Below, one piece after another: positions 31,414 through 41,142 of a DNA stretch of 64,000 nt. The stretch is taken from contig NZ_BDGJ01000018.1 of assembly GCF_002207765.1 (NCBI RefSeq), forward strand, positions 1 to 64,000, given 5' to 3'. Under the pieces are notes generated by a model. The model searched no databases and had not been told where the DNA came from. It saw only the letters and a list, made by a program, of their open reading frames with translations. Position 1 is the first letter of the stretch, and each line of letters begins with the position of its first letter. The stretch is from Calderihabitans maritimus. GTDB lineage: Bacteria > Bacillota > KKC1 > Calderihabitantales > Calderihabitantaceae. Both the position numbers and the translations under genes were made by a program.

Positions 31414-33261
31414 ATGCAAGAGGTGGCATTTCATCCGTTGCTGCTTGTAGTTGTTTTAGCTTTTGCGGTGCCCTTTGTTCTGGAGCACCTTCGTATTATA
31501 CGTATCCCCGTTGTAGTGGGAGAAATTCTTGCCGGTTTAGTTATAGGAAAAAGCGGTTTAAACGTGGTGACCGCCGACCCTTGGTTAGACTTTCTGGCCA
31601 CTTTTGGTTTTACATATCTGATGTTCCTTTCGGGCTTAGAAGTAGATTTAGAAGGAATAAACTTAAGTCGAGTTAATAACAAGAGGCCACAGATTGCCCG
31701 CCTCCTCACGGGGGCATTACTTTATTTTGTTGCAACTTTAATATTATCTTTCCTAATTGCTCTCTTCCTCTGGCAACAAAAACTGATAAAGAATCCCTGG
31801 CTACTTGCCCTTATATTCTCCACTACTTCTCTAGGAATTGTAGTACCGGTACTGAAGGAACGCGGTCTTATTGATACCTCTTTGGGGCAGAATATCTTGA
31901 TTTCCGCAGTTCTGGCGGATTTTTTAACCATGTTTCTGACAACTGTACTGGTGGCACTAGCAACAACCGGCCCTACGCATGAAGTTCTACTAATTTTGGT
32001 TCTATTTGTCGCTTTCTTTCTGTTGTACCGTACTGGATTGGTTTTGTCACGACTTCCCATAATGCGTAATTTAGCTGGTGCAACCAGCGAGATACAAGTA
32101 AGAGGCGCGCTGGCAACCATGTTATTTTTTATTTCCTTAGCTCAGGAATTGGGGTCAGAGATTATTCTCGGAGCGTTCCTGGCTGGCGTTATAATTTCCC
32201 TCCTCAGCCGGCGTGGCTCGAGTTTGCGTTTGAAATTAGATGCCATCGGTTACGGCTTTTTCATTCCCATATTTTTCATTACTGTCGGCAGCCAACTCGA
32301 TCTGGCGGTGCTTGTTCATTCCCATACCGCTCTCATCCTTGTTCCGGCATTTCTTGTATCAGCCTTTCTCGTCAAAGTTATCCCTGCTCTCTTTTTTCGA
32401 AGTTACTCAAATTTACGGGAAAAACTGGCCGCCGGTATTCTTCTTTCCTCTCGTCTCAGTCTGATTATTGCTGTCTCTACAATCGGTCTAAGGTTAGGGG
32501 CTATCAGCGAGACAACTCATGCGGCGGTAATCATTGTAGCCATTGTTACCTCCTCTCTTTCCCCTGTTTTATTCAGTAAGCTTGTAGACCCCGGTCGGCC
32601 GAAACAGCTCAAAACTCTAATCATAGGCGCTAGCGAAGCCGGACTGGTGCTGGCCCAGCGTTTAAAAAATAGACACCAGCATCATGTGGTAGTAGTTGAT
32701 CATGATCCGGTACGTCTAGCTAAAGGTAAAGACATGGGATTGACACTGGTTAATTCGGACGCTACTACGTATCAGGGTTTAGAGAAAGCGGGTATCACAG
32801 AAGCGACTGCAGTGGTTGCGGCTACAGGAGACGATGCTGTAAACTTGCGCGTTGCGGAAATTGCACGCCGACAGTATGGAATAAAAAACGTAATTGCTTT
32901 TCTGAATAACTTACGTAATACTCAAGTAGCGGAAGATTTGGGTATTAAGGTTGTAACCCCTCCCCTGTCCACCCTGATTGTTGCAGAAAATATTCTTGTT
33001 CATCCAGAAACCTTCAGTTTACTACGGGATGAACCGGAAGATACGACTTTTGAGGAAGTACGCTTGCGTAACCACCGTTTTTTCGAGCAACGACTCAAAT
33101 ATATTAATTTGCCGGGCGACGTGCTAGTTGTATCTATAATACGGGGGCAGGATAGAATTGTTCCTAGAGGAAACACGCTATTAAAAAAAGATGATCTGCT
33201 GATCTTGATGGGCAATAGGGATTCTATTAAAGAAGCTTCCCGACAACTAGGAGCAGTTTAA
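31414..33261 (+). CDS. Kef/CPA2-type cation:proton antiporter with TrkA-N and TrkA-C domains
   Basis: A 615-residue protein. Residues 1-385 form a CPA2 antiporter core of about twelve helices (EHLRIIRIPVVVGEILAGL, then FGFTYLMFLSGLEVDLEG). A TrkA-N Rossmann domain follows (LIIGASEAGLVLAQRL, then VVDHDPVRLAKG) and a TrkA-C domain at the end (LPGDVLVVSIIRGQDRIVPRG). It probably exchanges potassium or sodium for protons under nucleotide control. ATG 31414 has GGAGGAAC upstream; the longer frame to 31327 runs into the lexA terminator. Monocistronic. Confidence 0.92.
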   Translation: MQEVAFHPLLLVVVLAFAVPFVLEHLRIIRIPVVVGEILAGLVIGKSGLNVVTADPWLDFLATFGFTYLMFLSGLEVDLEGINLSRVNNKRPQIARLLTGALLYFVATLILSFLIALFLWQQKLIKNPWLLALIFSTTSLGIVVPVLKERGLIDTSLGQNILISAVLADFLTMFLTTVLVALATTGPTHEVLLILVLFVAFFLLYRTGLVLSRLPIMRNLAGATSEIQVRGALATMLFFISLAQELGSEIILGAFLAGVIISLLSRRGSSLRLKLDAIGYGFFIPIFFITVGSQLDLAVLVHSHTALILVPAFLVSAFLVKVIPALFFRSYSNLREKLAAGILLSSRLSLIIAVSTIGLRLGAISETTHAAVIIVAIVTSSLSPVLFSKLVDPGRPKQLKTLIIGASEAGLVLAQRLKNRHQHHVVVVDHDPVRLAKGKDMGLTLVNSDATTYQGLEKAGITEATAVVAATGDDAVNLRVAEIARRQYGIKNVIAFLNNLRNTQVAEDLGIKVVTPPLSTLIVAENILVHPETFSLLRDEPEDTTFEEVRLRNHRFFEQRLKYINLPGDVLVVSIIRGQDRIVPRGNTLLKKDDLLILMGNRDSIKEASRQLGAV

Positions 33262-33275
33262 AGAAACGTTGAAAA

Positions 33276-33299
33276 AAGAGAGACCTTTTGGTCTCTCTT
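33276..33299. terminator. Bidirectional terminator between kef and glnA
   Basis: Perfect 10-bp stem AAGAGAGACC (33276-33285) with GGTCTCTCTT (33290-33299) and TTTT loop, flanked by A-runs and T-rich sequence. The last bases overlap the glnA stop. Confidence 0.8.
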
Positions 33300-34626
33300 A
33301 AAACTTGGTGAGATATTGATCCAACTCCCATTGATGAACTTGCATGCGATAGTTGTCCCATTCTATCCTTTTAGCTTCCGTGAAGCGGTTATAGATATGA
33401 TCACCTAACGCTGCGCGGATTACTGGATTCCGGGAGAGCTCTTCTAAGGCTTCATTTAAATCCACAGGTAGACTTGCAATCTGCATTTCTTTTCTTTCTT
33501 CAGGAGTTAAAGCATAGATATTTTTATCGATAGGCGGAGGCGGCACGATCCTGTTCTTTACCCCATCCAGTCCCGCTTTGATCAGTACGGCGAGGGCTAA
33601 ATAGGGATTACAGGAGGGGTCGGGGTTTCTTACCTCTACCCTAGTACCGGTTCCCCTGCGCGCGGGAATACGTACCAACGGACTCCTGTTTTTTTCCGAC
33701 CAAGCAATGTATACCGGTGCTTCAAAACCAGAAACAAGCCGCTTATAAGAATTTACAGTCGGGTTGGTTATGGCCGTATACCCGCGGGCATGTTTTAACA
33801 GCCCACCTATAAAATACATAGCCGTTTCGCTGAGCTGATATTTGCTGTTCGGATCATAAAATACATTGGTACCATTGGCGAACAGAGATAGATGGGTGTG
33901 CATGCCTGAACCGGCAATGCCGTAGAGGGGTTTGGGCATAAAAGTGGCGTGAAGTCCATGCCGTTGGGCAATGGTCCGAACTACAAATTTAAAAGTAACG
34001 ATTTTATCAGCGGTTGCCAAAGCATCATCATATTTGAAATCTATTTCATGTTGTCCCGGCCCTACTTCATGGTGGGAGGCCTCCACTTCGAATCCCATAT
34101 CCTGTAAGGCAATAACCATGTCGCGGCGGGCGTTTTCCCCCAAGTCCACCGGTGTGAGATCGAAATAGCTGGCTTTATCATGGGTTATGGTGGTGGGCTT
34201 ACCATTTTCATCAACTAGGAAAAGAAAGAATTCTGCTTCAGGCCCTACATTGACCGTATATCCCAGTTCCGATGCTTCCTGCAATACTCTTTTTAAGGTA
34301 CACCGGGGACAGCCTTCAAAAGGTTCTCCATCCGGAGTATAAACGTCACAAATTAGGCGCGCTACCGATCCCTCTTGCGGTCGCCAAGGAAAAGTGACAA
34401 AAGTATTGGGGTCGGGTTTAAGATACATGTCGGATTCTTCAATCCGCACAAAACCCTCAATTGAGGATCCGTCAAACATTAATTCGCCGTCCAAGGCTTT
34501 CTCGAGCTGTTCAACCGTAATGGCTACGTTCTTCAATACACCGAAAATATCGGTGAACTGAAGCCTGACGAATCGTACGTCCTTTTCCTTAGCTATGCGG
34601 AGTACATCTTCTTTGGTTAAAGACAT
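33298..34626 (-). CDS. glnA: Glutamine synthetase, type I
   Basis: A 442-residue ammonium-assimilating enzyme. It shows the N-terminal [10 protein letters not shown], the latch [19 protein letters not shown], the metal site [10 protein letters not shown], the ATP site [20 protein letters not shown] and [10 protein letters not shown] with [10 protein letters not shown]. The length and lack of the adenylylation-loop tyrosine region suggest the GSI-alpha class, controlled by feedback or GlnR-type regulators. AAGGAGAAC precedes the ATG. No glnR gene is next to it, unlike in Bacillus. A weak promoter (TTGTGA, 17 bp, TAGTAT) can be read upstream. Confidence 0.97.
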   Translation of the reverse strand: MSLTKEDVLRIAKEKDVRFVRLQFTDIFGVLKNVAITVEQLEKALDGELMFDGSSIEGFVRIEESDMYLKPDPNTFVTFPWRPQEGSVARLICDVYTPDGEPFEGCPRCTLKRVLQEASELGYTVNVGPEAEFFLFLVDENGKPTTITHDKASYFDLTPVDLGENARRDMVIALQDMGFEVEASHHEVGPGQHEIDFKYDDALATADKIVTFKFVVRTIAQRHGLHATFMPKPLYGIAGSGMHTHLSLFANGTNVFYDPNSKYQLSETAMYFIGGLLKHARGYTAITNPTVNSYKRLVSGFEAPVYIAWSEKNRSPLVRIPARRGTGTRVEVRNPDPSCNPYLALAVLIKAGLDGVKNRIVPPPPIDKNIYALTPEERKEMQIASLPVDLNEALEELSRNPVIRAALGDHIYNRFTEAKRIEWDNYRMQVHQWELDQYLTKF

Positions 34627-34776
34627 GACCTGAAGTTCTCCTTCCTGCTTAAATTTAATAAAATACTAGCACAGGTAGCATGAACTCACAACCAAAAGTT
34701 ATCTAGCACCTTAAGCGCTATCCAACCATATACAATTCTACAGATTTTCGACAATTCCTTCCTTTGCTTAATTTTT

Positions 34777-36051
34777 CTACCCCTTCGTCTGGCGAATTTT
34801 TTGGGCGGCACAGAGTAGCGCTATTTTTGCATAGTCAAATGACAGCCCTCCCTGGACATATACAGCATAGGGCGGCCGCATAGGTGCATCGGCGCTCAGC
34901 TCGATAGAAGATCCCTGAATGAAGGTGCCACCAGCCATAATAACTTCATCTTGGTAACCGGGCATGTTCCAGGGTACAGGGGTAACCCTAGCATCTACCG
35001 GAGAAGCCTCCTGGATTCCCTGGCAAAACAATCTTACTTTTTCCCTATCCCCCAGGAGAACGCCCTGAACGATATCGGCCCTTGGAGAATTGTAAGCGGG
35101 TAAAACTTCATATCCGAGCCGAGAAAAGAGACGAGCAGCAAAGACGGCACTTTTCAGGGCTTCTCTAACTACTAATGGGGCCAAAAATAGCCCTTGAAAC
35201 AAGACACGGTTCATGTCCAGGGTGGCTCCTACATCGCTGCCTAGACCGGGAGCAGTCAAGGCTGCAGCCACCTGCTCTATTAAATCTGCCCTGCCCACTA
35301 CGTAACCTCCGGTTGGGGCCAGACCTCCGCCGGGATTCTTGATGAGGGAACCGGCTACCAAATCTGCACCCACCTCCGAAGGTTCCCTCTCCTCTACAAA
35401 CTCTCCATAACAGTTATCAACAAAACAAATAAGCTCGGAATTTATCGTCTTTACTTGCCGAATAATCTGGGCAATAGTATCTATATCCAGGGCCTTCCGC
35501 CATTGGTAGCCCGCAGAGCGTTGCAGAGCCACCACACGGGTATTCTTATTAATGGCCTGCGCGATGGCTGGGTAATCAGGTTCCCCTCCCGGTGTTAGGT
35601 CTACCTGTTTGTAAATTATGCCCCAGTCCCGAAGGGTTCCCTTTACATTCCCTTTGAGCCCTATAACCTTTTGTAAAGTATCATAGGGAGTTCCTGTAAC
35701 CGAAAGTAGTTCATCTCCCGGCCGAAGAACACCGAATAAACAACTGGAGATGGCATGGGTACCTGAGACGAAATGTCCCCTTACTAGGGCTTTCTCTGCA
35801 CGAAAAACCTTGGCATAGAGAGCGTCCAGCGTTTCTCTTCCGACATCACCGTAACCGTATCCGGTGCTTCCCAGCAAATGGTGACTACTAACCTGAAGTT
35901 GTTTAAAAGCCGTCAGCACCTTAAGATGATTAACAGACGCAATTTTTTTAAGATGTTTCCACTCCGGTGTGATTTCTTCTTCCACCTCAAGGGCCAAATC
36001 TAATAGGTCAGTATCAACACCATATTCATCGTGTAATAAATTTAAATCCAT
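34777..36051 (-). CDS. ynbB: Methionine gamma-lyase family protein (YnbB-like)
   Basis: A 424-residue PLP enzyme of the YnbB / aluminium-resistance type (PF06838-like). The PLP Lys is in GSLIKNPGGGLAPTGGY; STGYGYGDVGRETLD and FVSGTHAISSCLFG are conserved segments. It may act as a carbon-sulfur lyase; the true substrate is uncertain. The position between spoVK-side genes and glnA matches the B. subtilis order spoVK-ynbA-ynbB-glnR-glnA. Located 150 nt upstream of glnA, same strand. Confidence 0.9.
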   Translation of the reverse strand: MDLNLLHDEYGVDTDLLDLALEVEEEITPEWKHLKKIASVNHLKVLTAFKQLQVSSHHLLGSTGYGYGDVGRETLDALYAKVFRAEKALVRGHFVSGTHAISSCLFGVLRPGDELLSVTGTPYDTLQKVIGLKGNVKGTLRDWGIIYKQVDLTPGGEPDYPAIAQAINKNTRVVALQRSAGYQWRKALDIDTIAQIIRQVKTINSELICFVDNCYGEFVEEREPSEVGADLVAGSLIKNPGGGLAPTGGYVVGRADLIEQVAAALTAPGLGSDVGATLDMNRVLFQGLFLAPLVVREALKSAVFAARLFSRLGYEVLPAYNSPRADIVQGVLLGDREKVRLFCQGIQEASPVDARVTPVPWNMPGYQDEVIMAGGTFIQGSSIELSADAPMRPPYAVYVQGGLSFDYAKIALLCAAQKIRQTKG

Positions 36052-36144
36052 GGGCCTTTACACTACCTCCTAATTGAAATGGCTTGTCCCTCAAGAAATT
36101 ATTTTGCTTCTGAGTTAGAGATTCCGATGTAGATTAAGGAATAC

Positions 36145-36378
36145 CTATTGAAGGCCTGAAATCTTTCCCCTTTTCGATTTGCGATAAGAAGTTACCCGAC
36201 TGCCACATATGACGCAGCGTCCCTTTTCAAGACCTCTCTGCCGTAAATGAAGGGGAGCCTGCAGCTCACCTTCCAGAACTCCCTCCCGTCTACCGTAGCG
36301 CCTTCCCCATCCAAAGCCGACCGTAAAGGAAGCTAGCAGTAGAGCAACTAGGATGAAATATCCGTAACTAGCAAGCAT
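36145..36378 (-). CDS. Small membrane protein with CxxC tail
   Basis: A 77-residue protein with one N-terminal helix (YFILVALLLASFTVGFGWG), a basic stretch RRYGRREG and a C-terminal half with RCVICGSRVTSYRK, a single CxxC that could form half a zinc site. It overlaps the end of the UbiA-like gene by 11 nt, so it belongs to the spoVK-linked operon. No known family. Confidence 0.7.
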   Translation of the reverse strand: MLASYGYFILVALLLASFTVGFGWGRRYGRREGVLEGELQAPLHLRQRGLEKGRCVICGSRVTSYRKSKRGKISGLQ

Positions 36379-36967
36379 CTTGTTTTTCCTCCTTTAAAGG
36401 TATCTCCAAACAACGTTTTACGAGAGGCGTCGCTACCAATACGAGTAATGTTTTCTCTGTAGCTAGAGCCAAAGAAAGGGAAAACAAGATTATGGCGAAC
36501 AGGATCGTTTCTACAACACCGAATTTACGAGCCCAGTTTTTGTGACCGGTAGGGTTTTCTTTTCTAAAATCCTGCAAGTCATCTAAAACCTGTACCAATA
36601 GAATTATACTCAAAGACGATAACATTTCCAACCATCCAAAAAACAAGGAACCTAGTAAAATGATGATAACTGTTTCCTGATATCCTTGTAAACCTGACGC
36701 CATTTTTTGCCTTGAATCAAAGAACATACCAACGGCGTAACTGGCCAAGAATAGGCTTAGAGAAATTTTTGGTGCCAGCCAGGCGGCGATAGCCAGGAAG
36801 ACCATGAGATAGGGAACCAAAGAATAACCGTATGACCCTGCCACTGTGCGCTTACCCTTGGCCAAATCCCATGAAGAATCCAGAAGGTCATCCATTCCTT
36901 TTACTACCATTCCCGTCAGAAAAACGGCAGCAAAAAGAACGGCTATTCTAAGTATTCCGCCCCACAA
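36368..36967 (-). CDS. Multi-helix membrane protein with UbiA-like Asp motifs
   Basis: A 199-residue protein with about six helices. Two acidic motifs, VVKGMDDLLDSSWD and VQVLDDLQDF, sit in loops as the two Asp-rich motifs of UbiA-type prenyltransferases do. The first motif lacks the usual Asn and the protein is short (UbiA members are nearer 280), so this is a distant or reduced relative at best. It overlaps the GTPase gene by 20 nt and the 77-residue gene by 11 nt. Confidence 0.6.
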   Translation of the reverse strand: MWGGILRIAVLFAAVFLTGMVVKGMDDLLDSSWDLAKGKRTVAGSYGYSLVPYLMVFLAIAAWLAPKISLSLFLASYAVGMFFDSRQKMASGLQGYQETVIIILLGSLFFGWLEMLSSLSIILLVQVLDDLQDFRKENPTGHKNWARKFGVVETILFAIILFSLSLALATEKTLLVLVATPLVKRCLEIPLKEEKQDAC

Positions 36968-37559
36968 AGGCTATCACTTCTTTCATTCCTTTTTTCGTCA
37001 AAGAAGAAACCGGAATGACTCGCACTCCTCTAACCGCTTCCTCTAATTGCTTCAAACCCTCCCGGGCCGAAGGCAAATCAACTTTGCTCGCCAAAACCAC
37101 GTATCCGGTCCTCAGTTTACCCAGTTCCAAAAGTTGGCGGTCAACTTCGTTTAAGATCTGGCTACCGGAACGGTATTTTAACTTGGAAACATCAATCATA
37201 TGTAAAATTAGAGGAACATTTTCTAAAGCTGACAACGTTTGTACCATTCCCTTTCTGATTGCCAGTTCCTGGTGGATAGAATCTACCAACCCCGTCGTGT
37301 CAATTAAGGTGACTTTATTACTGACTTTGCCGGCGGCTATTTCGACCGTAACCGATTGCAGGCAGCGGGTTTGGTGAGGGTTGGGTCCTATCAAAAATTT
37401 CCGGGCGGAAGGTAAATTCATAGTTCTTTGAATAGGTGTTTTACCCGGATAATTAAAGGTTATCGTTATCTTTGAATTTCCTAAGCTCTCGACGAAACTC
37501 AGCACAAAAGCAGTTTTACCCGCATTAGGCTGACCGATCACGAGGCATTCTTTAGCCAT
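36948..37559 (-). CDS. Small GTPase (TRAFAC-type)
   Basis: A 203-residue P-loop GTPase: G1 VIGQPNAGKTAFV, G3 TLIDTTGLVDS, and G4 ASKVDLPSA where Ser-Lys-x-Asp replaces the usual NKxD. G5 VIPVSSLTKKG is present. No accessory domain. It occupies the slot of the HflX-type GTPase YnbA in the B. subtilis spoVK-ynbA-ynbB order but is much shorter than HflX. It overlaps spoVK by 8 nt. Confidence 0.82.
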   Translation of the reverse strand: MAKECLVIGQPNAGKTAFVLSFVESLGNSKITITFNYPGKTPIQRTMNLPSARKFLIGPNPHQTRCLQSVTVEIAAGKVSNKVTLIDTTGLVDSIHQELAIRKGMVQTLSALENVPLILHMIDVSKLKYRSGSQILNEVDRQLLELGKLRTGYVVLASKVDLPSAREGLKQLEEAVRGVRVIPVSSLTKKGMKEVIAFVGRNT

Positions 37560-38553
37560 TACCTAGTGCCCCCTGGATGTCTTCCAGGTTTATACTCATC
37601 AATTCTTGGCGGGTCAATTTTTCTTCCTGAACCAGGCGAACGGCTTGACGCCGAATTGCCTTTTCAATTATATTGCGAACTAGACGGGCGTTTCCACTAT
37701 GTTCATGGCCAAATATGGCCTCTTTCCGCAAAATTTTCTCCAACTCTGTTTCCGCTTCCGGAGACAACTTATACTGACGTCTTTCCAACATTAAATGCGC
37801 AATGGCCATCAATTCCGGAATAGTGTAATCGGGAAAATCCAAATGTATCGGGAAACGGGAACGAAGACCGGGATTGGTACGCAGGAACCAATCCATCTCC
37901 TCTTTATACCCGGCCAGAATTAGTATCAGGTTATTTTTATGATCTTCCATTGCTTTTACTAGAACATCAATGGTTTCTTTGCCAAAATCCTTTTCGCCTC
38001 CCCGGGCTAAAGAATAAGCTTCATCGATGAAAAGAATGCCTCCCATGGCCCTTTTAACCTGTTCGCGAGTCTTCTGGGCTGTATGTCCAATATACTCCCC
38101 TACCAGATCCGCCCTTTCTACCTCCACTAGATGACCTTTTTGCAAAACTCCCAATTCTTTGAACAGCTTACCAATGATCCTGGCTACAGTGGTTTTCCCT
38201 GTGCCAGGATTACCTCTAAATATCATATGCAGTACCGTAGGCTCCGTTGCTAACCGTTCTTTTGCCCTTATTTTCTGGATTTCCACGTAAGCCACGATTT
38301 CTTTGACCAAGTCTTTAATTTCCGTCAGTCCTATCAGATCGTCTAACTCTTTCAATATTTCATCCAATTTCTGTTTTTCTGCTTCTTCTGGTTGGCTGAT
38401 TGGAGGATGAGTCACCTGCTTGGAATAATGTCGTATTAAGTTAATGGCTTTGGCGGGTGAGATAGTGCCCTTTTCTACCATTTCTCCCCAATTGTCGTTT
38501 GATTTTGGCCGTTCAAGCTTATTTTCCGTTCCAAACCGTAATTTAATTTCCAC
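37552..38553 (-). CDS. spoVK: AAA+ ATPase, stage V sporulation protein K-like
   Basis: A 333-residue CbbX/SpoVK-type AAA+ ATPase. The N-terminal 70 residues are variable, then LNDLIGLTEIKDLVKEI-type helix, Walker A RGNPGTGKTTVARIIG, Walker B GGILFIDEAYSLARGG, sensor and Arg finger region in NPGLRSRFPIHLDFPDY. The family remodels protein complexes; in B. subtilis it is needed for spore maturation. It leads a tightly overlapped minus-strand operon with the GTPase and membrane proteins. Confidence 0.88.
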   Translation of the reverse strand: MEIKLRFGTENKLERPKSNDNWGEMVEKGTISPAKAINLIRHYSKQVTHPPISQPEEAEKQKLDEILKELDDLIGLTEIKDLVKEIVAYVEIQKIRAKERLATEPTVLHMIFRGNPGTGKTTVARIIGKLFKELGVLQKGHLVEVERADLVGEYIGHTAQKTREQVKRAMGGILFIDEAYSLARGGEKDFGKETIDVLVKAMEDHKNNLILILAGYKEEMDWFLRTNPGLRSRFPIHLDFPDYTIPELMAIAHLMLERRQYKLSPEAETELEKILRKEAIFGHEHSGNARLVRNIIEKAIRRQAVRLVQEEKLTRQELMSINLEDIQGALGNG

Positions 38554-38635
38554 TAATCTGTCACCTCACTTCTGGCTAGCGGCATACATCTACTACATTA
38601 TACGCAAAGAAACATGTAATTTTCCGGTGGAGAAA

Positions 38636-38673
38636 AGGATATAAGAAAAGGTCTATCTCTTAAGAGATAGACC
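38636..38673 (-). terminator. Terminator of the sigma-54 activator gene
   Basis: A perfect 26-base palindromic hairpin, AGGTCTATCTCT (38648-38659) with its complement up to 38673, is followed on the minus strand by TTTTCTTATA. Confidence 0.8.
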
Positions 38674-38703
38674 TGTCTAAGCAAACTTCACTCCTCACAA
38701 ACC

Positions 38704-40515
38704 CTATTTCGCGCCGGTTTCAGGGTGCAATTGATACTTTTGAATTTTACGATAGATAGTAGCTCGACTGATCCCCAGAGCTGCAGCGGCTTGTTTCTTA
38801 CCTTTTTCCGACCAGCCAAATTGATGGAGAGCTCTTCTAATAGCTTCCTTCTCCAGTTCCTGCAAGGGGGCGACCGAGCCTCCGTTTTCAGAAATAGTGT
38901 TAATCAGGTTCTCCTTGCTAAAATGCTCCTTCATCCGAGGAGGCAGGCTGTCTAACGTAATGTAGTTAGTCTCTTCCAGGTTAATCGCATATTCCACCGC
39001 GTTGATTAGTTCCCGGACGTTACCGGGCCAGGGATAATTGAGGCAGAGGTCGAGAGCTTCTCGCGTGAATCCTTCAACCTCTTTTAGAAGGAGTTTACTA
39101 TACCGTTGCCTGTAGTAATCTAAAAGTAACGGGATATCTTCTCGTCGTTCCCTAAGAGGGGGAATAATCAGCGGTATCACACTTAAACGATAAAACAAGT
39201 CTTCCCGAAATCTACCTTTCTGTACCAATTCTTGCAAGTCCTGGTTGGTAGCAGCAACGATACGAATATCTATCGGTATTACCCGGGTACTCCCCACTCG
39301 TTCAATTTGCCTTTCCTGCAGCACTCGCAAAAGCTTTGCCTGTAGGTATAGGGACATGTTACTGATCTCGTCAAGAAACAAAGTGCCGCCGTTAGCAAGT
39401 TCAATCTTTCCCGGTTTACCTCCGCGCTTCGCACCGGTGAATGCTCCCTCTTCATAACCGAAAAGTTCACTTTCCAGCAAGGTTTCAGGAATGGCACCGC
39501 AATTAATAGCAACGAAGGGTTTGTGAGCCCGAGTACTAGCGGCATGGATGGCCCGGGCAAATAGTTCTTTGCCTGTACCGCTTTCGCCGACAATCAGGAC
39601 GGTGGAATTGCTGCCGGCAATTTTTCGGGCCTGCTCTTTAACCCTTTGGATGGAGGGACTTCGACCGATAATGTTATCAAAGGTCAGGGCATGCTGCTGC
39701 TGACTTAAGATTTCATACGCAAATTTCTGGGTTTCACTGAAGTCGCGGAAGGTGGCTACTACCCCCATTATTTTTTCTTCACTAGATTTAATCGGTTTGG
39801 CAGTGCATACTAAATGCAGATTTTGTTGATTGAACTTAAAATAAACTTCTCGCGAAGTGAACCCTTTGCCGTCGCGTAAAACCTCCAGCAGCGGAAGAGC
39901 CTCGAAATGCTGCTTTATGTCTGTACCTAGAATATAACTTTTTTTGATTCGAAAAAGCTTCTCTGCCGACCGGTTAAAATGAGTAATTCGTCCTTGACGG
40001 TCGATAGCAATAACTCCCTCATGAACTGAATTAATGAGAGCTTCCAGTTGATTAGCCATCACAATTTTTTCTTCTAAGAGTTCAGTTTCAGCAACTTTGC
40101 TGCTGATAAAATCTGCCATCCGTCCGATGAATTCTATTAAAGAGTCGGCGCGAGCCAACATGTTCTGGCGTTGTTTATCATCAAAGGCTATCAGGCTTAT
40201 CGTCCCGATGACTTCCTGCTCCAAGTATATGGGGTATACGATAGATGCTTTATAAAAACATTTTCCCGCTAAAGGGCAAGACTGACAAATTTCGTGAAAG
40301 CCTGCTTCGCTGATAAATACATGCTTTCCAGTCTTAAGGACATACTTATTGATGAATCCTCTCAATAACTTACTCCCCACATCATTGTGTACTCGTCCTG
40401 TGCCGGCCACACGCACCAAGCTGGTATCAATGATTTCTACTTCAGCTTGTAAAACCGTGGCAATCGCTTCAGCCACTTTCTGCCCTTTTTCCCGGACCTG
40501 CTGCAACCTGGACAT
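38704..40515 (-). CDS. Sigma-54-dependent transcriptional activator with sensory N-terminus and PAS domain
   Basis: A 603-residue regulator. Residues 1-140 are a GAF-like sensory domain with a CQSCPLAGKC cluster. A PAS domain spans about 155-265 (LINSVHEGVIAIDRQGRITHFN). The AAA+ domain holds Walker A GESGTGKELFARAIH, the sigma-54 loop GAFTGA and Walker B GGTLFLDEISN. A Fis-type helix-turn-helix ends the protein (AAAALGISRATIYRKIQKY). It activates promoters of the -24/-12 type after sensing an unknown signal, perhaps redox or metal through the three Cys. Target genes are not evident here. Confidence 0.93.
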   Translation of the reverse strand: MSRLQQVREKGQKVAEAIATVLQAEVEIIDTSLVRVAGTGRVHNDVGSKLLRGFINKYVLKTGKHVFISEAGFHEICQSCPLAGKCFYKASIVYPIYLEQEVIGTISLIAFDDKQRQNMLARADSLIEFIGRMADFISSKVAETELLEEKIVMANQLEALINSVHEGVIAIDRQGRITHFNRSAEKLFRIKKSYILGTDIKQHFEALPLLEVLRDGKGFTSREVYFKFNQQNLHLVCTAKPIKSSEEKIMGVVATFRDFSETQKFAYEILSQQQHALTFDNIIGRSPSIQRVKEQARKIAGSNSTVLIVGESGTGKELFARAIHAASTRAHKPFVAINCGAIPETLLESELFGYEEGAFTGAKRGGKPGKIELANGGTLFLDEISNMSLYLQAKLLRVLQERQIERVGSTRVIPIDIRIVAATNQDLQELVQKGRFREDLFYRLSVIPLIIPPLRERREDIPLLLDYYRQRYSKLLLKEVEGFTREALDLCLNYPWPGNVRELINAVEYAINLEETNYITLDSLPPRMKEHFSKENLINTISENGGSVAPLQELEKEAIRRALHQFGWSEKGKKQAAAALGISRATIYRKIQKYQLHPETGAK

Positions 40516-40608
40516 GAGGAACCCCCTAGTCTGTCAGTGCTCTTTCCCCTTACTTTTATGTTAAGGCAATTCTTATAGTGGTGCAAGTCGGGTGGAACTC
40601 GACAGAGT

Positions 40609-40791
40609 TTAGTTTGTCTTGCGGGCAGACCAAGCCCCGTTCAAGGAATTAAATAGTTGGATAAGTTGCCGGGAAAGTTCGGCGGATGAATAAGTGGTAT
40701 GGCATTGCTGGCAGATATACTGGTTCACGCGAGGCTTTACGATCTGAACTTCTTTGCGACAATTAGGACATATCATGTTTAAAGAAGTCAC
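40609..40791 (-). CDS. Small zinc-ribbon protein
   Basis: A 60-residue protein with CPNCRKEVQI and ICQQCHTTY, a CxxC...CxxC zinc ribbon, followed by a helical C-terminus. GTG 40789-40791 is 8 nt after AAGGAGG; a frame start at 40800 would overlap that site. It is unrelated in sequence to the CxC...CRHC family at 3.4-7.9 kb. It lies upstream of the sigma-54 activator gene on the same strand and may be co-transcribed. Confidence 0.65.
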   Translation of the reverse strand: MTSLNMICPNCRKEVQIVKPRVNQYICQQCHTTYSSAELSRQLIQLFNSLNGAWSARKTN

Positions 40792-41142
40792 CAGGGTCAC
40801 CTCCTTATCTGGCGCAGGAGTTGGCCAGCAGAAACATTGGGAAAACTTTTCGCACTTGACCTTAGCAATAAACGTGCCACTTTAGTAAATAGCAACCTAA
40901 ATCTTTAGTTTGCTGATAAAAGCGGATATCGGGCTCAAGCCCAGCAGAAAAAATTTTAGTCACTATCTTCCAGCTTATATCTCAATTTGATACACGTTGC
41001 CCCTTTTCGTAATTTTATAAGTCTGTCTCAAAATGCTACAAATCTCAATTTGAGAAAAATGTGGTAATCCGATTACAATAAATTCAGCATTAAGTTGTTT
41101 TATTTCTACCGCTATGGTAACCTTTTGAGAGGAGGTGAAAAT
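40792..41142. other. Divergent intergenic region
   Basis: About 350 nt between the zinc-ribbon gene and trmI. It holds the trmI promoter, a TCTCAATTTGAGA palindrome (41043-41055) and AT-rich sequence. A minus-strand open frame reaches into it (end about 40975) without a credible start. Confidence 0.5.
41050..41079 (+). promoter_or_regulatory. Promoter of trmI
   Basis: TTGAGA (41050-41055) and TACAAT (41074-41079) with 18-bp spacing. The -35 overlaps the TCTCAATTTGAGA palindrome, which could be an operator. Confidence 0.5.
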
